Assembly (NCBI GenBank): GCA_016618085.1
Contig: JABLTG010000118.1
Span: 1 to 64,000 of the forward strand
DNA from: Neovahlkampfia damariscottae
Lineage: Eukaryota > Heterolobosea > Selenaionea > Neovahlkampfiida > Neovahlkampfiidae
DNA length: 64,000 bases
Direction of reading: 5' to 3'
Part shown: piece after piece, positions 43,447 to 55,205 of the stretch
Layout of the letters: each line of letters begins with the position of its first letter
How positions within the stretch are numbered: position 1 is the first letter of the stretch
The notes under the pieces: generated by a model
What the model saw: the letters and a program-made list of their open reading frames with translations, nothing else
Database searches by the model: none
Told to the model about the DNA's origin: nothing
Program-made: the position numbers and the translations under genes

Positions 43447-44849
43447 ATGAACAAACTTTTACAAATCGTGTTGTTGTTGGCTGTAGCTCTTGTAGTTCAT
43501 TCTAAAATTGATGAACAAACTGTACACAACAGAAGAAGTAATTTTCAAAAATTGTCTTCATCTCAAAAAGCTGCTCAACTTGAAAAACTTGCAGTCACTT
43601 ACAAGAAAAAACATCCAAAAGTTGATCACAAGAAAGTAAAACATTTTCTTGCTGTTCAATATTTCTCAAATGTTCACTCTAAAAAAGTTGTTGCACTTTA
43701 TGCTTCTACTTTTTTGAAAAGAGAATCAAAAAAATGTATTTTCAGTTGTTTAGTGAAAAAACTTGGAAAAGAAAAAGTAAAAGAAATTTCAAAAAAATGC
43801 AGAAGAGACTTTAAATGCTGGGAAAAAGAAACAGGTGAAACAGGTGTTTCTTGTAGAACCGAAACAGGTCTTCAACATTTTGGAAAACACCATAGTAGAC
43901 GTCACCATTTTGGCCATCATCATGGCAGACACCATCACCATCACTTTGGCCATCATCATGGCAGACATCATGGCAGAAGAAAACACCACAGATTCCTACG
44001 TCACTTCATGAAAAAACAAAATAATGATATTCAATGTATCATCAGATGTATCAGAACAAAATTAGATTTTCAAGAATATTTAAGAATTTCATTAAAATGT
44101 CGTTATGAAGCTGATTGTTGGAAAGAAGAAGCTGCTGAACATTATGATGAATGTGAAAAACAATGTGGTGGTAGTTCATCAAAAGATATTGAAAAAACAC
44201 CAATGTGCGTAGTAAAATGTTTGGCAAAAAGTCTTAAAAGTGAAAAATTTAGAAAACTTTTCGGAAAATGTAAAATGGATTTTCAATGTTGGATCAAAGA
44301 AACTGGTGAAATAGCAAAAAAATGCATTGAAAAGTGTAACAAAAATGAAAAATCATCTGAAACTACAAAGAAACCAAAGAATAGTGAAACTCAACCAAAA
44401 GCTGCAAAGAAAGTTGAAACACAACCAAAAAAACAAAATAATGATATTCAATGTATCATCAGATGTATCAGAACAAAATTAGATTTTCAAGAATATTTAA
44501 GAATTTCATTAAAATGTCGTTATGAAGCTGATTGTTGGAAAGAAGAAGCTGCTGAACATTATGATGAATGTGAAAAACAATGTGGTGGTAGTTCATTNNN
44601 NNNNNNNNNNNNNNNNNNNNNNNNNNNNNNNNNNNNNNNNNNNNNNNNNNNNNNNNNNNNNNNNNNNNNNNNNNNNNNNNNNNNNNNNNNNNNNNCAGAA
44701 CAAAATTAGATTTTCAAGAATATTTAAGAATTTCATTAAAATGTCGTTATGAAGCTGATTGTTGGAAAGAAGAAGCTGCTGAACATTATGATGAATGTGA
44801 AAAACAATGTGGTGGTAGTTCATTCAAAGTTGGTTTCAAAAAATTATAA
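43447..44849 (+). CDS. secreted six-cysteine repeat protein, histidine-rich (gap inside)
   Basis: Paralogue of the preceding gene. The signal peptide is residues 1-19, then a basic linker of about 75 residues. The first unit keeps five of the six cysteines. A histidine-rich block (about 43875-44000, H-H-H and G-R-H-H repeats) may bind metal ions or membranes. At least four more units follow with exact C-x3-C-x16-C-x5-C-x11-C-x3-C spacing. A run of 98 N (44598-44695) interrupts the gene, and the frames on either side do not match through the N run, so the gap length is arbitrary. The sequence resumes in another copy of the same unit and ends K-V-G-F-K-K-L. ATTGGTC lies 17 bases upstream. Confidence 0.75.
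44018..44823 (+). repeat. identical 160-bp coding repeats around assembly gap
   Basis: The same stretch encoding C-I-I-R-C to C-G-G-S-S occurs at about 44018-44180, 44432-44597 and, truncated by the gap, 44696-44823. The copies read as identical, so the gap is probably a collapsed repeat. Confidence 0.8.
44598..44695. other. assembly gap (N run)
   Basis: 98 consecutive N inside a repeat array; the true length is unknown. Confidence 0.99.
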
Positions 44850-44940
44850 ATCAAAACATCATTATTGAATATAGATTAATTAAAATTTTTGTTATATTCT
44901 AAAGTAAACTAACCAATAAAAATCATTCGAACAAAAAAAC

Positions 44941-47900
44941 ATGTCACTAAAGCCTGAAGACAGTCCAAAGACACGCGGAAGAAAACGTACAGGTGGTGGA
45001 ATAATGCAATCCACATTTCTTATCACAGAAGATAATAAAGTTGTTCCAGAATCAACTACAATTAGTTCCGAAAAAAAAAATTACGAAAAAACTCAAATTC
45101 AGACACTAAAAAGTGAAAAAAGTGAAAAAATTGATATTCCAATATCATTTGAATCGGACATCGATAAAAGTTCACCAATAATCAAAGAATCTTTGGAGAA
45201 AGAAACAAATGTTGTTGAAGTTGATCAACCTGTTGAAAAGAAAAAAAGGGTAAAGTTTTCTGTATTTAGAAAAGAAACACCAACAAAATCTTTCATTAAA
45301 TCTGATAAAACACCTGAACAATTATTCAGAGAAAGACAAATAAAAAAAAAAGAACAAAGAATACCATTATATCCTGGAGATATCAATAATCAAGAAGAAG
45401 GTGTACTTTCAACATCAGGAATTTTATTTTTTCATCATTGGGTAATCAATAAAAAATTATTAACAATATGACAAAATAATAGCTTACAGCAGGAAATTAT
45501 CATATAACTGTTGAAAAAGAAGATCTTTATGACAAAACACCATTACTTGTAAGTGTAGATATATTAAGGGAAGGTGATACAAAAGATAATGTTTATACAA
45601 CATCATCAGTTCCTTTACTTGAAAAAATTCAAATCGAAAATGTTTCTGTCAAAAGTCAAAAAGTGGTTGATTTATTTTTGATGACTTTAACAGTTACAAA
45701 AGGACAAGCTTCTAGACAAAGTAATAGACAATCATCAAGAGGAGGTACTGATACACAACAAAATATCATTATTACTATTGAACAAGGTTAGTTGTTATTG
45801 AAAATTAAAAAAAAAAAGATTGTTCTTTAACCTTTGAACAAAAATTAATACTTTATGGTTCCAATTCTTATAGAATTGAAAATTTAATTTCTTCAGTATA
45901 TCATTTTTTATTGGTTTATTTTTTTTTACTTTAGATTGGACCTGGTTTGTATGTTGTTAGAATTGAAAAATCAATTCTTAATACAGATGAAGAAGACGAA
46001 ACATTTTCTGCTTCATTAGAAGTTGAAGATGTTCAATTAAATTTTTTAGAACAAAAAAAAGATACAACATATTTTCCACCATTTTTTTTACATCCAGATT
46101 TTGCTGAATATGATGAAGAAGCAAGAGTTATTATAAAAATACAAAAAGATTCAAAAAGAGTTAATTTTGAAACAACTAAAAGAGTAAAATATAATTACAC
46201 ACTTCAAATTATACAAATATTAGATAAATATGGTAAAGATATTAAAAAAATAAAACTGATTAGATCTTGATTATTTATTAAAAGATGAATCTAATATTGA
46301 ATTAGAAAGACATTTTTTAACATTATTAAAAACAGCTAATTTGAATCATGATATTGAAATGATTAATTCAATAATTGAACAATGTGAAAATACTAAATCA
46401 TATAAAGATATTCATCCATTAAGATTAGTTTTACATGAAGCAAATGAAACTAAAAAGAAATTATTTCAAGAATTAGAAATTAAAAAATTATTGAGAGAAA
46501 GTATAAAATTAAGAAATTATAAAGAAATAACAAAATTATGTAATATTGCATTAAATATACCAAATTTAACAAGAGAAGTAAAAAGAGCACAAATTGTATT
46601 AGAAGATATTTCCAAAGAGAATTCAATTTATGCTGATATTGGAAAAGAATTAGAAATATTTGTTGATAATATAAAATTATATGTATTTAATAAATCATTA
46701 TCACAAGAAGATCAAAAAAAAAGAATTAAAATTCAACAAAGTATTTTAGAAAAAGTAACAAAACCAAGATCATTAGGTTATTTACTTTTAACTTTATGGA
46801 TTGATACTTATGAATTTATAAATTTAAAAGATTGGACAAATGTTTATGTTACTTATTTAAGAATTTATTATTTAATTCAAAGACGAATGGATTCAATTAT
46901 TAATGATTCATCTTCAGAATTAAATTCAAAAATTGAAGAATTAAAACAAAATGTAAATGATGCAAAAATTAAAAAAAAAGAAACAACAAAAATGATTGAA
47001 AAATTAAAAGTTAAAATACCTGATGATATTGAAATATCTGATGATACAGATATGCAATATGCAGGTGATATTGAAGAAAATATAATTAATCAAGTAATAA
47101 GTTATTTAATAATTACAATTAAATCAAAATTATTAATTGTTGAATCAGATGATTCACAATCAAATTTATCAAATCAATCAATTGGTTCTCCTATAATGGA
47201 TAGAAGTACAAGTTTTTCTTTATTAAAATCAAATTCAAATAATACTTCATTTGTTAAACCAACAAAAAGAATACATCAATTTATAGATGATTCAATAAAA
47301 TCAATCAATTTCTCTGAATATTTTAATGATGATAGTTTGATTCAATTATAAAATATCTAATTGTTTTTAAAAAAAGGTGAATTAATTGATATCATTGAAT
47401 CTTCACAAGAAGAAATTTCAGATTTTATTGATAATTGTTATGACGAAGATTTAGATCCAAAAATATTTTTAGATGAAACAGAAGGTTCTAAAATTGGTGA
47501 TATTATTAGAAAAAGAGTATTTCCTTTAATTTATTTTTCTTTAAAATTTGGATTGGATGAAAAATATCATGTTTTTGATTATGTTTCAAAATCATCTGAA
47601 GAAAAATTTGGTGATGTTTTAAGAGAAATTGAATTCAATGTATCAAAACATCATTTAATTAAACAAAATGAAACAAATTTAAAATTAGTTAAACTTAGAA
47701 TTTTATTATCAAGGGCTTATTCGTAATTTGGTTTTCATTTTTTAAACTATTTTTAGAAACAAAAGATTCAAAGAATTAGGTGATCAAATTTTTAATTTTA
47801 TCAATTCAAATGATTTTTATAACGAAAATTCTTATGTTAGGGGTAGTGGTAAATACTCAAAAATTCGAAGAAGAATTCTTGGATTATTTTCAAAGGCTTC

Positions 47901-47964
47901 AGTTAGAATTGTTTTATTTGATACTGTTGAAGAAAATGAATACGAATTAGAAGACTATTATTGA
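44941..47964 (+). CDS. large orphan protein, helical C-terminal half
   Basis: Seven exons, join(44941..45441, 45483..45786, 45819..45895, 45935..46232, 46264..47334, 47377..47722, 47757..47964), 934 residues, introns 31-42 bases. Not recognised. Residues 1-150 are basic, charged and probably disordered. Residues about 160-400 look like beta-sandwich sequence (G-N-Y-H-I-T-V-E-K, G-P-G-L-Y-V-V-R-I-E-K) and could be C2-like. The remaining 500 residues are mostly helical with an asparagine/serine-rich linker. No catalytic motif, membrane segment or signal peptide. CCAAT lies 24 bases upstream of the ATG. Confidence 0.7.
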
Positions 47965-48127
47965 TTATTTTTAATTAAATTTTTATAACACGATTCTCAT
48001 TTGATTTTATGTTGAGTTGTACAAAGTTGTGAGATCGAGGTAACTTGAACGCTAAGGTTTTTATTGGTTAAATTCTCAAGAATTCTCCTATCCAATCATT
48101 AAATTTTAACGTTGTAGTTTCGCAAAC

Positions 48128-50969
48128 ATGAAGAATTGGTCAATATTTTTTTTACTTCTGCTGAACCTTTTGATGTTTGTTCGCCCAAGAACAAAAGCTA
48201 CAACTTATGAACCGATACGAATAACATTTGACACATCTTATTTGTCAAGTGATCCAGGAAAGATTTGTCTTAACACTGGAGAAAAAATTAGAAGAGGAAC
48301 ACCTGCTACGAGTAATATATGGTGCGGTGGGTTCACTGAGAATTGTTATCTAAATTGTACTTTGATTTTGTTTATTTTATTATTTTTTAGGTACCCAATT
48401 TGATTTAGTTACTTATGCTAATACTGTACCATATTTTCAAGAATTGTTAGCATATGCAAAGGTTCATTTATTTCTTATTAATTTTTATCTTCAGACTGAA
48501 GTTGAAAAAGTTATAAAAGTCAATAGATTAACTTCTTCTCTCAAAGCTAACTCTACTACTTGTGGAAATACAGCAAAATTAGGAGTTAATGTTCCAAATA
48601 GTATGATAGTTACTGGTTCTACAAATACTGATTTGTATATTATTGTTACTTTTCGTCCTATGCTTTCAAGTGAAAAAGAATCATTTTCTTTTGATTGTTT
48701 AACTGATTCTTCATCGAATGACAGACCAATACTGGGTCATATGAACTTAAATCCAAAAGATTTTATAGCTGTATCAAAAGAAACAGCTCAAAGAAGAGTT
48801 TTGCATGAAGTTATTCATCTACTTGGATTTTCAAAGAACAAATTTCTCACTTACAAAACTGAACGTTAGAATTTTAAACTTAATTAATATTTCTCAAGTT
48901 GGTGTTCCTAGGACATCAGTGACAAATACAATTGCTACATCTCACAATGGAGAAACAGTTCAAATTACTTATCTTACTTTACCAACTGTGATGGCTTTAG
49001 GAAAAAAATTTTTTGGTTGTAGTTTATATCAAGGAGCTCAGCTTGAAGATTTAACAGGAAATGATGATCATTTGGAAAAAAAAATATATTATAATGATAT
49101 AATGACAGGAGATTTATCAACAATTGCTGGAGTAAGAAGAGTTTTTATTTTTATATGTTATTAGCCTTCTGCAATGATTAGTCCATTTACATTAGCTATT
49201 TTAGCTGATTCAGGTTATTATGAAGTGAATTATGATTATACATCAGAATATACTTGGGGTCAAGGTCTTGGTTGTGAATTTGTGAATAATAGATGTGAAG
49301 ATTGGGCAAAGTAAGAAGTGAACACAAATTAAAATAATTTAGAATTAAGAATATTGATGGTTATTTTTGTGGAACGACCACAGGAAATGATAATAACCAT
49401 TGTACTTATGATTTTAATTCAAAAGGTGTTTGTGATGCAGTCTACTACTCAACTGCTGTTCGAAACTTTTTTCAACATTTTACTGATAATCGTCTTGCTG
49501 GACCTATAGGAAGTGATATTAGAAATCTTTGTCCATTGTATAAAACACTTTCTTCTTCAGATTGTAGATTAACACCAGCTCCTGGTATAGTTATTGATTA
49601 TGAAAATACTGGTCAACAATACAGTAATATCAGGTTTGGATAATTAAACAACTAATCAATTAGTAAATGTTTTAGAGCAGATTTGTGGTCAAAATCAAGT
49701 TTTCAAGTTAGAGATTCAAAAATTGCGAGATGTCATCAATACGCCTGTGAAAATGGAACAAATTTGTATGTAAAAATTGGACAGAATTGGATAAATTGTC
49801 CAAGTGAAGAAACATTAACAGCAAGTATGAGTCAAAAATATTTATTCACATTATTTTAGTTCCTGGTTTTTCTGGAGCATTGTATTGCCCAAATATTCGA
49901 CAAATTTGTCCTGAAAACTTGTAAGCTTTTTATTTACCATTCTCTTAATTTTGTCAGTACTTCACCACATTTTTCAACAAGAATTTCAGATCCATCCTTG
50001 AATCAAAATGAAAATTTATGGATTACTGGAGTATTAGTTTTTGTTCAAAAAATACCATCATATGTGTGGGTTATGTGGATTTTATTAGCCATTTCAATTA
50101 TATTTGTTCTTATTACCATTGCAATTTGGAGAATTGTTCATCGACGTGTATACAAAAAGAAAGATGAAGATGCAGTTTATGTTGAAGATGAAACAAGAGA
50201 ATATTATGAAGAAATGGAAAGAAGAGATATGGAAGATTTAGAAATGGAATTAAAAAAAAAAGAAAAACAACAAGAAATTGCACAACAATATGCAGGTGAT
50301 GAAGATATTGAATTAAAACAGATTGATATATTTGAAGATCAAAATAAAGAAGTTGCAAATTCAGAGAAAACTACTTCAATACCAATATTAAATCTTGATG
50401 AATCAACAACTCAAAATTATGATGAAAATGTTGTGAAAAAAGATAATTATTCAGATACTTCAGATGATGAAGATGTAAAGAAGAAAAAGAAATCAAAAAC
50501 AATAATTATTCAAGATGGATCAGATAATTCTGAAGAAGTGAAAAAGAAAAAAAAGAAAAAGAAAAAGAAACATTATGAAGAAGAAGAAGATCAACAAGAA
50601 GAACAAAATGAAGTGGTTGAAGAAGATTTTGAAGAAAAAAAAATGAAAAAGAAAAAATCAAAAAAAAAATTTGAAGATAATTTTGAAGATAATGAAGAAC
50701 AAGTAGAAGAGAAAAAGAAAAAGAAAAAGAAAAAAAAGAAACATTATGAAGAAGATGAAGAAGAAGAAATTGAGAATTTGGAAGTTGAAGAAGAAACAAA
50801 AAAGAAAAAGAAAAAAAAAAAAAAGAAACATCTTGAAGAAGAAGAAGAGGAAGAAGAATCACAACAACAACAACAAGAAAATGAAGATGATACACAAGAA
50901 GAAACAAAAAAGAAAAAGAAAAAAAAGAAAAAGAAATATGTTGAAGAAGAAGAGGAAGAAGAAGAATAA
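48128..50969 (+). CDS. leishmanolysin-type (M8) protease with TM and charged tail
   Basis: Nine exons (48128-48356, 48391-48461, 48495-48864, 48899-49131, 49165-49310, 49343-49633, 49676-49824, 49860-49920, 49958-50969), 853 residues, introns 32-42 bases. A signal peptide (1-25) is followed by an M8 metallopeptidase domain: H-E-V-I-H-L-L-G-F near 203 binds zinc, and D-D-H-L-E-K-K supplies the third histidine near 280, followed by M-T-G. Cysteine-rich sequence follows to about 540, then a transmembrane helix (about 547-575). The last 270 residues are cytosolic, with alternating K-rich and E-rich blocks. Leishmanolysins usually have a GPI anchor or short tail; this tail is unusual. Confidence 0.9.
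50530..50966 (+). repeat. low-complexity AAG/GAA coding repeats
   Basis: Purine-only runs encoding lysine blocks alternating with glutamate blocks in the leishmanolysin tail. Long open frames on the opposite strand here are artefacts of this purine bias. Confidence 0.8.
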
Positions 50970-51001
50970 TTATATTCTCAATAAATTTTATAGATTTTAA
51001 T

Positions 51002-51469
51002 CTATTCATTCATTTCTGATGTAAAATCATCCCACAAACTTTTTTCTTGCATTTCCATATCATACACAGATTCGTGTCGATGTTCCACCCATATTTCATC
51101 AAAATTTAATTCTTTGGAACTCAATGCCAAAACTTCTTCTAAAAAACTCTTTTCTTGAAAAGAACCTGCTTCACTACTCGCTTCAGAATTTCCATCATTA
51201 AAAATACATTTTTCTACAAGGTGTTCACTTCGAATTGTTTCATCAATTGGTTGCAGACAATCTTGGTGAAATTAAATATTGTAAATTTCCCATACCTGTT
51301 GCATAACTCAGTGCAGTTCCATCTGGTTTTACCATTAAAAATAACATTTCTACACCAGTATCTTTTAAATCCTTAATCTTTGGAAATATGTTAACTATAA
51401 TAATTTATTCACTTGTTTAAGGATGTTGTTGACTTTTTCATCAACTTCTTCCACTGAAGTTGTTTTCAT
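51002..51469 (-). CDS. small acidic hypothetical protein
   Basis: Model complement(51002..51261, 51296..51377, 51413..51469), 132 residues, introns 34 and 35 bases. Not recognised. The first 45 residues contain a short hydrophobic beta-like segment (V-E-M-L-F-L-M-V-K-P-D-G-T-A-L). The rest is acidic and probably disordered with several tryptophans and short linear motifs. The frame-consistent exons, typical introns and GACCAAT 16 bases upstream of the ATG support a real gene although each exon is short. It ends in TAG. Confidence 0.6.
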
Positions 51470-51679
51470 GAAGTCTCTCGAACGATTGGTCAAATCTCCG
51501 CAACGGAAAAACTCTACTTTTATACCAAGAAGTTAAAAACCCATAAAATGGAGAGTATTTCAAATTTAATAATTGAAATCTTCATGAGTTTAAAAATTTA
51601 TTTTTCTTTTTCTTTATGATTCTGATTTGTTATTTTTCTCCAATCAGATTATTTTCAAAAAACAATCGTTATTGGAGAC

Positions 51680-54600
51680 ATGTCCTTGCGTCAACTTCAA
51701 GCATGGATTGAAAAGGTTTGTGTTACTATCATTAAAGGAGATTTTAATGATTCAAAATCGTTTCATTCTTCAATAAAAAATGGTGTATTGTTATGTGGGT
51801 AATTATTTCTTTTTCGTTTTTACTGTTTCAAGACTAATATCAAAAATATTAAGAAAAGTTGGTAATTTCCACGAAAAACCAGTTGGTATTATGAAAGAAA
51901 TTCAAAATTTAGACTATTTTATTAAAGAATGCAAAATATTTGGATTAGAAGTCAACTGGAAAGTATTTTGAAAAAAAAAATTAAAATTTTCATAATAGGT
52001 TAGAGATTTACATTCAGGAAAAGATTTAAAAGGAGTTGAACAAACACTATTTGAAATTGCAAAGAAATGCGAAACTTTAAAGGATTTTAAAGGACCACAA
52101 TTAAAAGATGTAAAAGAGAAAGAATTAACTGTGACTCCAATAACCAAAACTGATAGCATTAAAATCGAAAAAGATGCACCAAAAGTTGGTGATGAATTGA
52201 CAGAACTTCAAAAACTTGAAGAAGTTAAAAGAAAAAGAGAAGAATTAATGAAAAAAATGAATAGAAGAGGTGAAACCAGTTTATCAAAAGAACAAATTGA
52301 AAGACAACAAAAATTAGAAATTGCCAGAAAAAAAAAAGAAGAACAAGAAGAAAAAGAAAAAAAAGCAAGACTTGAATATTTAAAAGGTCAAATGGAAGCA
52401 GATAATATTACAAGACTTAAAAAAGAAAAGAAAATGAGAGCACTTTCAATTATGAATACAAAACATGTATTTCAAGAAACATTAACAAAAGAAAAAAATT
52501 TAATGATAAACGTTGAAGAAGAAGAGTTATCTCCAAAATCAACAAATCAATCATTAAGTATTGAAGTACCAAGTACAAATAATAATACAACAACAACAAC
52601 AAGTCCAAATAAATCAAAACCAAGATCACCAAGATCATTTGGAGCACTTTCTTCAACAGATGATGAATCAAATAATATTGAAAATATTTTAAAAGTTTTA
52701 AATGAACCAATGAATAATGGATCTGTTAATTTAACATTTTTAAAGAATTTAAATGATTTAATATTAAAGAAAGATACAGATTGGAATGTTAAATTAGTTG
52801 AAGATAAAGGATTTCTTCAAATAACAAAATATTTATTAACAACTGATAAAAAAACAAGAAGTTTAGAAGATGATTCATTTCAAGAAGTATGTGTAAAGTG
52901 CATTGAATCAATGATGAAAAAAAGTATTGCAAATAATTATTTAGTATCTGAGGTACCTGATGTACCAAAGAGTTTATTTTTAATTTTATCAAATTCAAAT
53001 GAAAAAATGAAAAAGAAAATACTTGTACTACTTTCAATGATTGGATCACATAGTGAATTGGGATTTTGGGCAATTTTAGATGCAGCCAATAATTATAGAG
53101 TTATTAAAAAAGAAACAAAAAGATTTTATGATTTAGTTGGTTTATTAAAAGGAACAAAAGATGAAAGATTACAAGCATCTATCATTATTTTAGTAAATAC
53201 AATTGTTAATTCTGCAACTGATAAACCAACAAAAGTTATACTTAAAAATGAATTCATTTCATTAGGTTTTATGGAAATAGTTGATAAAATTAAATCATCT
53301 TCAATTCAATCATCTGGTTTAAAAAATCAAATTCAAGATTATGAAAAGATATTTACTTTAGATGAATTTGATCAAGATATTGAAATGACAATATCAAATA
53401 TCTCAAATCCAAATGAAATTATGAATGTTTTAAGATTTAAATTGAGTAATACAAATTGTTTTTCTTCTTTTAGGAATACTTTACAACAACTTTTAATTTT
53501 ATCAACAAATGATGATGAAAATAAAGTTACAAATACTTGGTCTCAATTAGAAAAAATGTTAGATAAATCTGTTGGTTATGGTCAATTAATTATTGAATCA
53601 GAAAAAGAAAAAAAATTACAAGATCAAGTTTTAACACAACAAAATCAAATTTCATTTTTAGAAACTAAAATTTCTAATTTAAAAGTTGATGAATTGAAAC
53701 AACAAATTACAGACTTGAATAACAAAGTTACTCAAATGGAAAAAATGGGTGTTCCTTCAAAAGATAATTCACCAACAGGTGGTCCATTAATGACTGAACC
53801 AACAGGAGGACCATCGATGATTGAACCAACAGGAGGACCACCAATGAGTGCTCCAACAGGGGGACCACCAATGGCACCTACAGGAGGACCAACAGGGGGA
53901 CCACCAGGACCAATTCCAATGGGAGGACCATCAGGGGGACCACCTGGTCCACCTCCAATGGGAGGTCCATCAGGAGGACCTCCAGGGCCACCAGGTATGG
54001 GTCCATCAGCAGGACCATCATTACCAAAATTACCAAATTTAGTTCCAAGTGTTGCAACAAGAAATATTTATATTGATCAACTATCTAAAATTAAAGTTGG
54101 AAAAACACTTTGGATAACAAAAAATGTTACTGAAAAAACAAATGATGTGAAAATTGACGCAAAGAATTTAGAAAAATTATTTGCTGCGACACCAAAAAAA
54201 GATGTTTCAGTTGGAAATGATAAAGAAAAGAAACCAGAAGTTATTTCTTTAATTGATCCAAAAAAATCTAATAATGTTAATCTATTTCTTGGGTATTTAA
54301 GAATACCTAATGAAATAATTTATAAAGCAATTGTTGAAATGGATGAAGAAGCATTATCACAACAAAATATTGCAGCATTAAAAGAAAAAGCACCAACACC
54401 TGAAGAAATTGATACATTATCAAATTATGATGGAGATGTGAATGTACTCGCAAATTGTGATAAATTTTATCTTTCAATTAAAGATATTCCAAGATTTGAA
54501 GGAAGATTGAGTTGTTGGAATTTTAAAATTAAATTTGATCAAGATGTTGCATCTATTAGACCTGATATCGAAGCAGTTGTTTCTGCTGCAAATGAAATAT

Positions 54601-55196
54601 CTGAAAGTTCAATTCTTAGAGAATTCTTATCAGTTATTTTAGCAATTGCAAATTTTTTGAATGGAAAATCACCAAAAAAGAATTGTTATGGATTTAAACT
54701 TTCTTCTTTATCAAAGTTAAAAGAAACAAAATCTTCAAATGGTAAAACCAATTTATTACAATACATTGCACTATTTGTATCATCAAAATATCCAAATCTC
54801 TTAAAAATTCAAGAAGATTTGCCAAATTTAGAAGCTGCAACAAGAGTTGCTTTACCAGAAGTGATGAATGAATATAGAAAAATTCAAAGTGGAATCAAAG
54901 AGTTGAAAAAAGAAATTGAGTTTTCAAAAGAATCAACTTTAAAAGGTGACAAATTTTTGAAGGTGATGACACCATTTTGCACAAAAGCAGAATCTGAAGT
55001 AACAAAAATTGAAAAAGCGTCCTCTGATTTGACAAAATCATTGAAAGAAATGGCAATTTTATTTGGGGAAGATGATAAAATGATCTCTAAAGATCCATCA
55101 ATAATTTTTTCTCTTATTAATAATTTTGTGAATGATTTTATGGCTTCTTATCAAGATATGATCAGAAAAACTGAAAAAACAAAGAAAAAAAAATAA
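51680..55196 (+). CDS. formin with N-terminal calponin-homology domain
   Basis: Model join(51680..51798, 51833..51962, 51999..55196), 1148 residues, introns 34 and 36 bases. Residues 1-115 look like a calponin-homology (CH) domain (A-W-I-E-K-V, N-G-V-L-L-C-G-L-I, N-L-D-Y-F-I-K-E-C). A charged coil (about 140-250), an armadillo-like GBD/FH3 region (about 290-530) and a short coiled coil follow. FH1 is a P-G-G-P repeat region (about 625-715), less polyproline than usual. FH2 (about 725-1110) has A-N-F-L-N-G-K, equivalent to G-N-Y-L-N-G, and G-F-K-L-S-S-L-S-K-L. It should nucleate and elongate actin filaments. ATTGG lies 5 bases before the ATG. Confidence 0.88.
53773..54015 (+). repeat. FH1 Pro-Gly coding repeats
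   Basis: Tandem degenerate units encoding T-G-G-P-P and S-G-G-P-P-G-P in the formin FH1 region; the most G+C-rich stretch of the gene. Confidence 0.8.
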
Positions 55197-55205
55197 ATTT
55201 CCTAT

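Noticed and set aside
41780-44823. CRISPR-like array
   Set aside because: The repeats are in-frame protein-coding units without distinct spacers in a eukaryotic gene.
50506-51009. Long minus-strand frame rich in phenylalanine and leucine
   Set aside because: Antisense image of the purine-only lysine/glutamate tail of leishmanolysin.
52450-54060. Minus-strand frames across the formin gene
   Set aside because: Shadows in a long real gene; composition is leucine/tyrosine-skewed with no domain.
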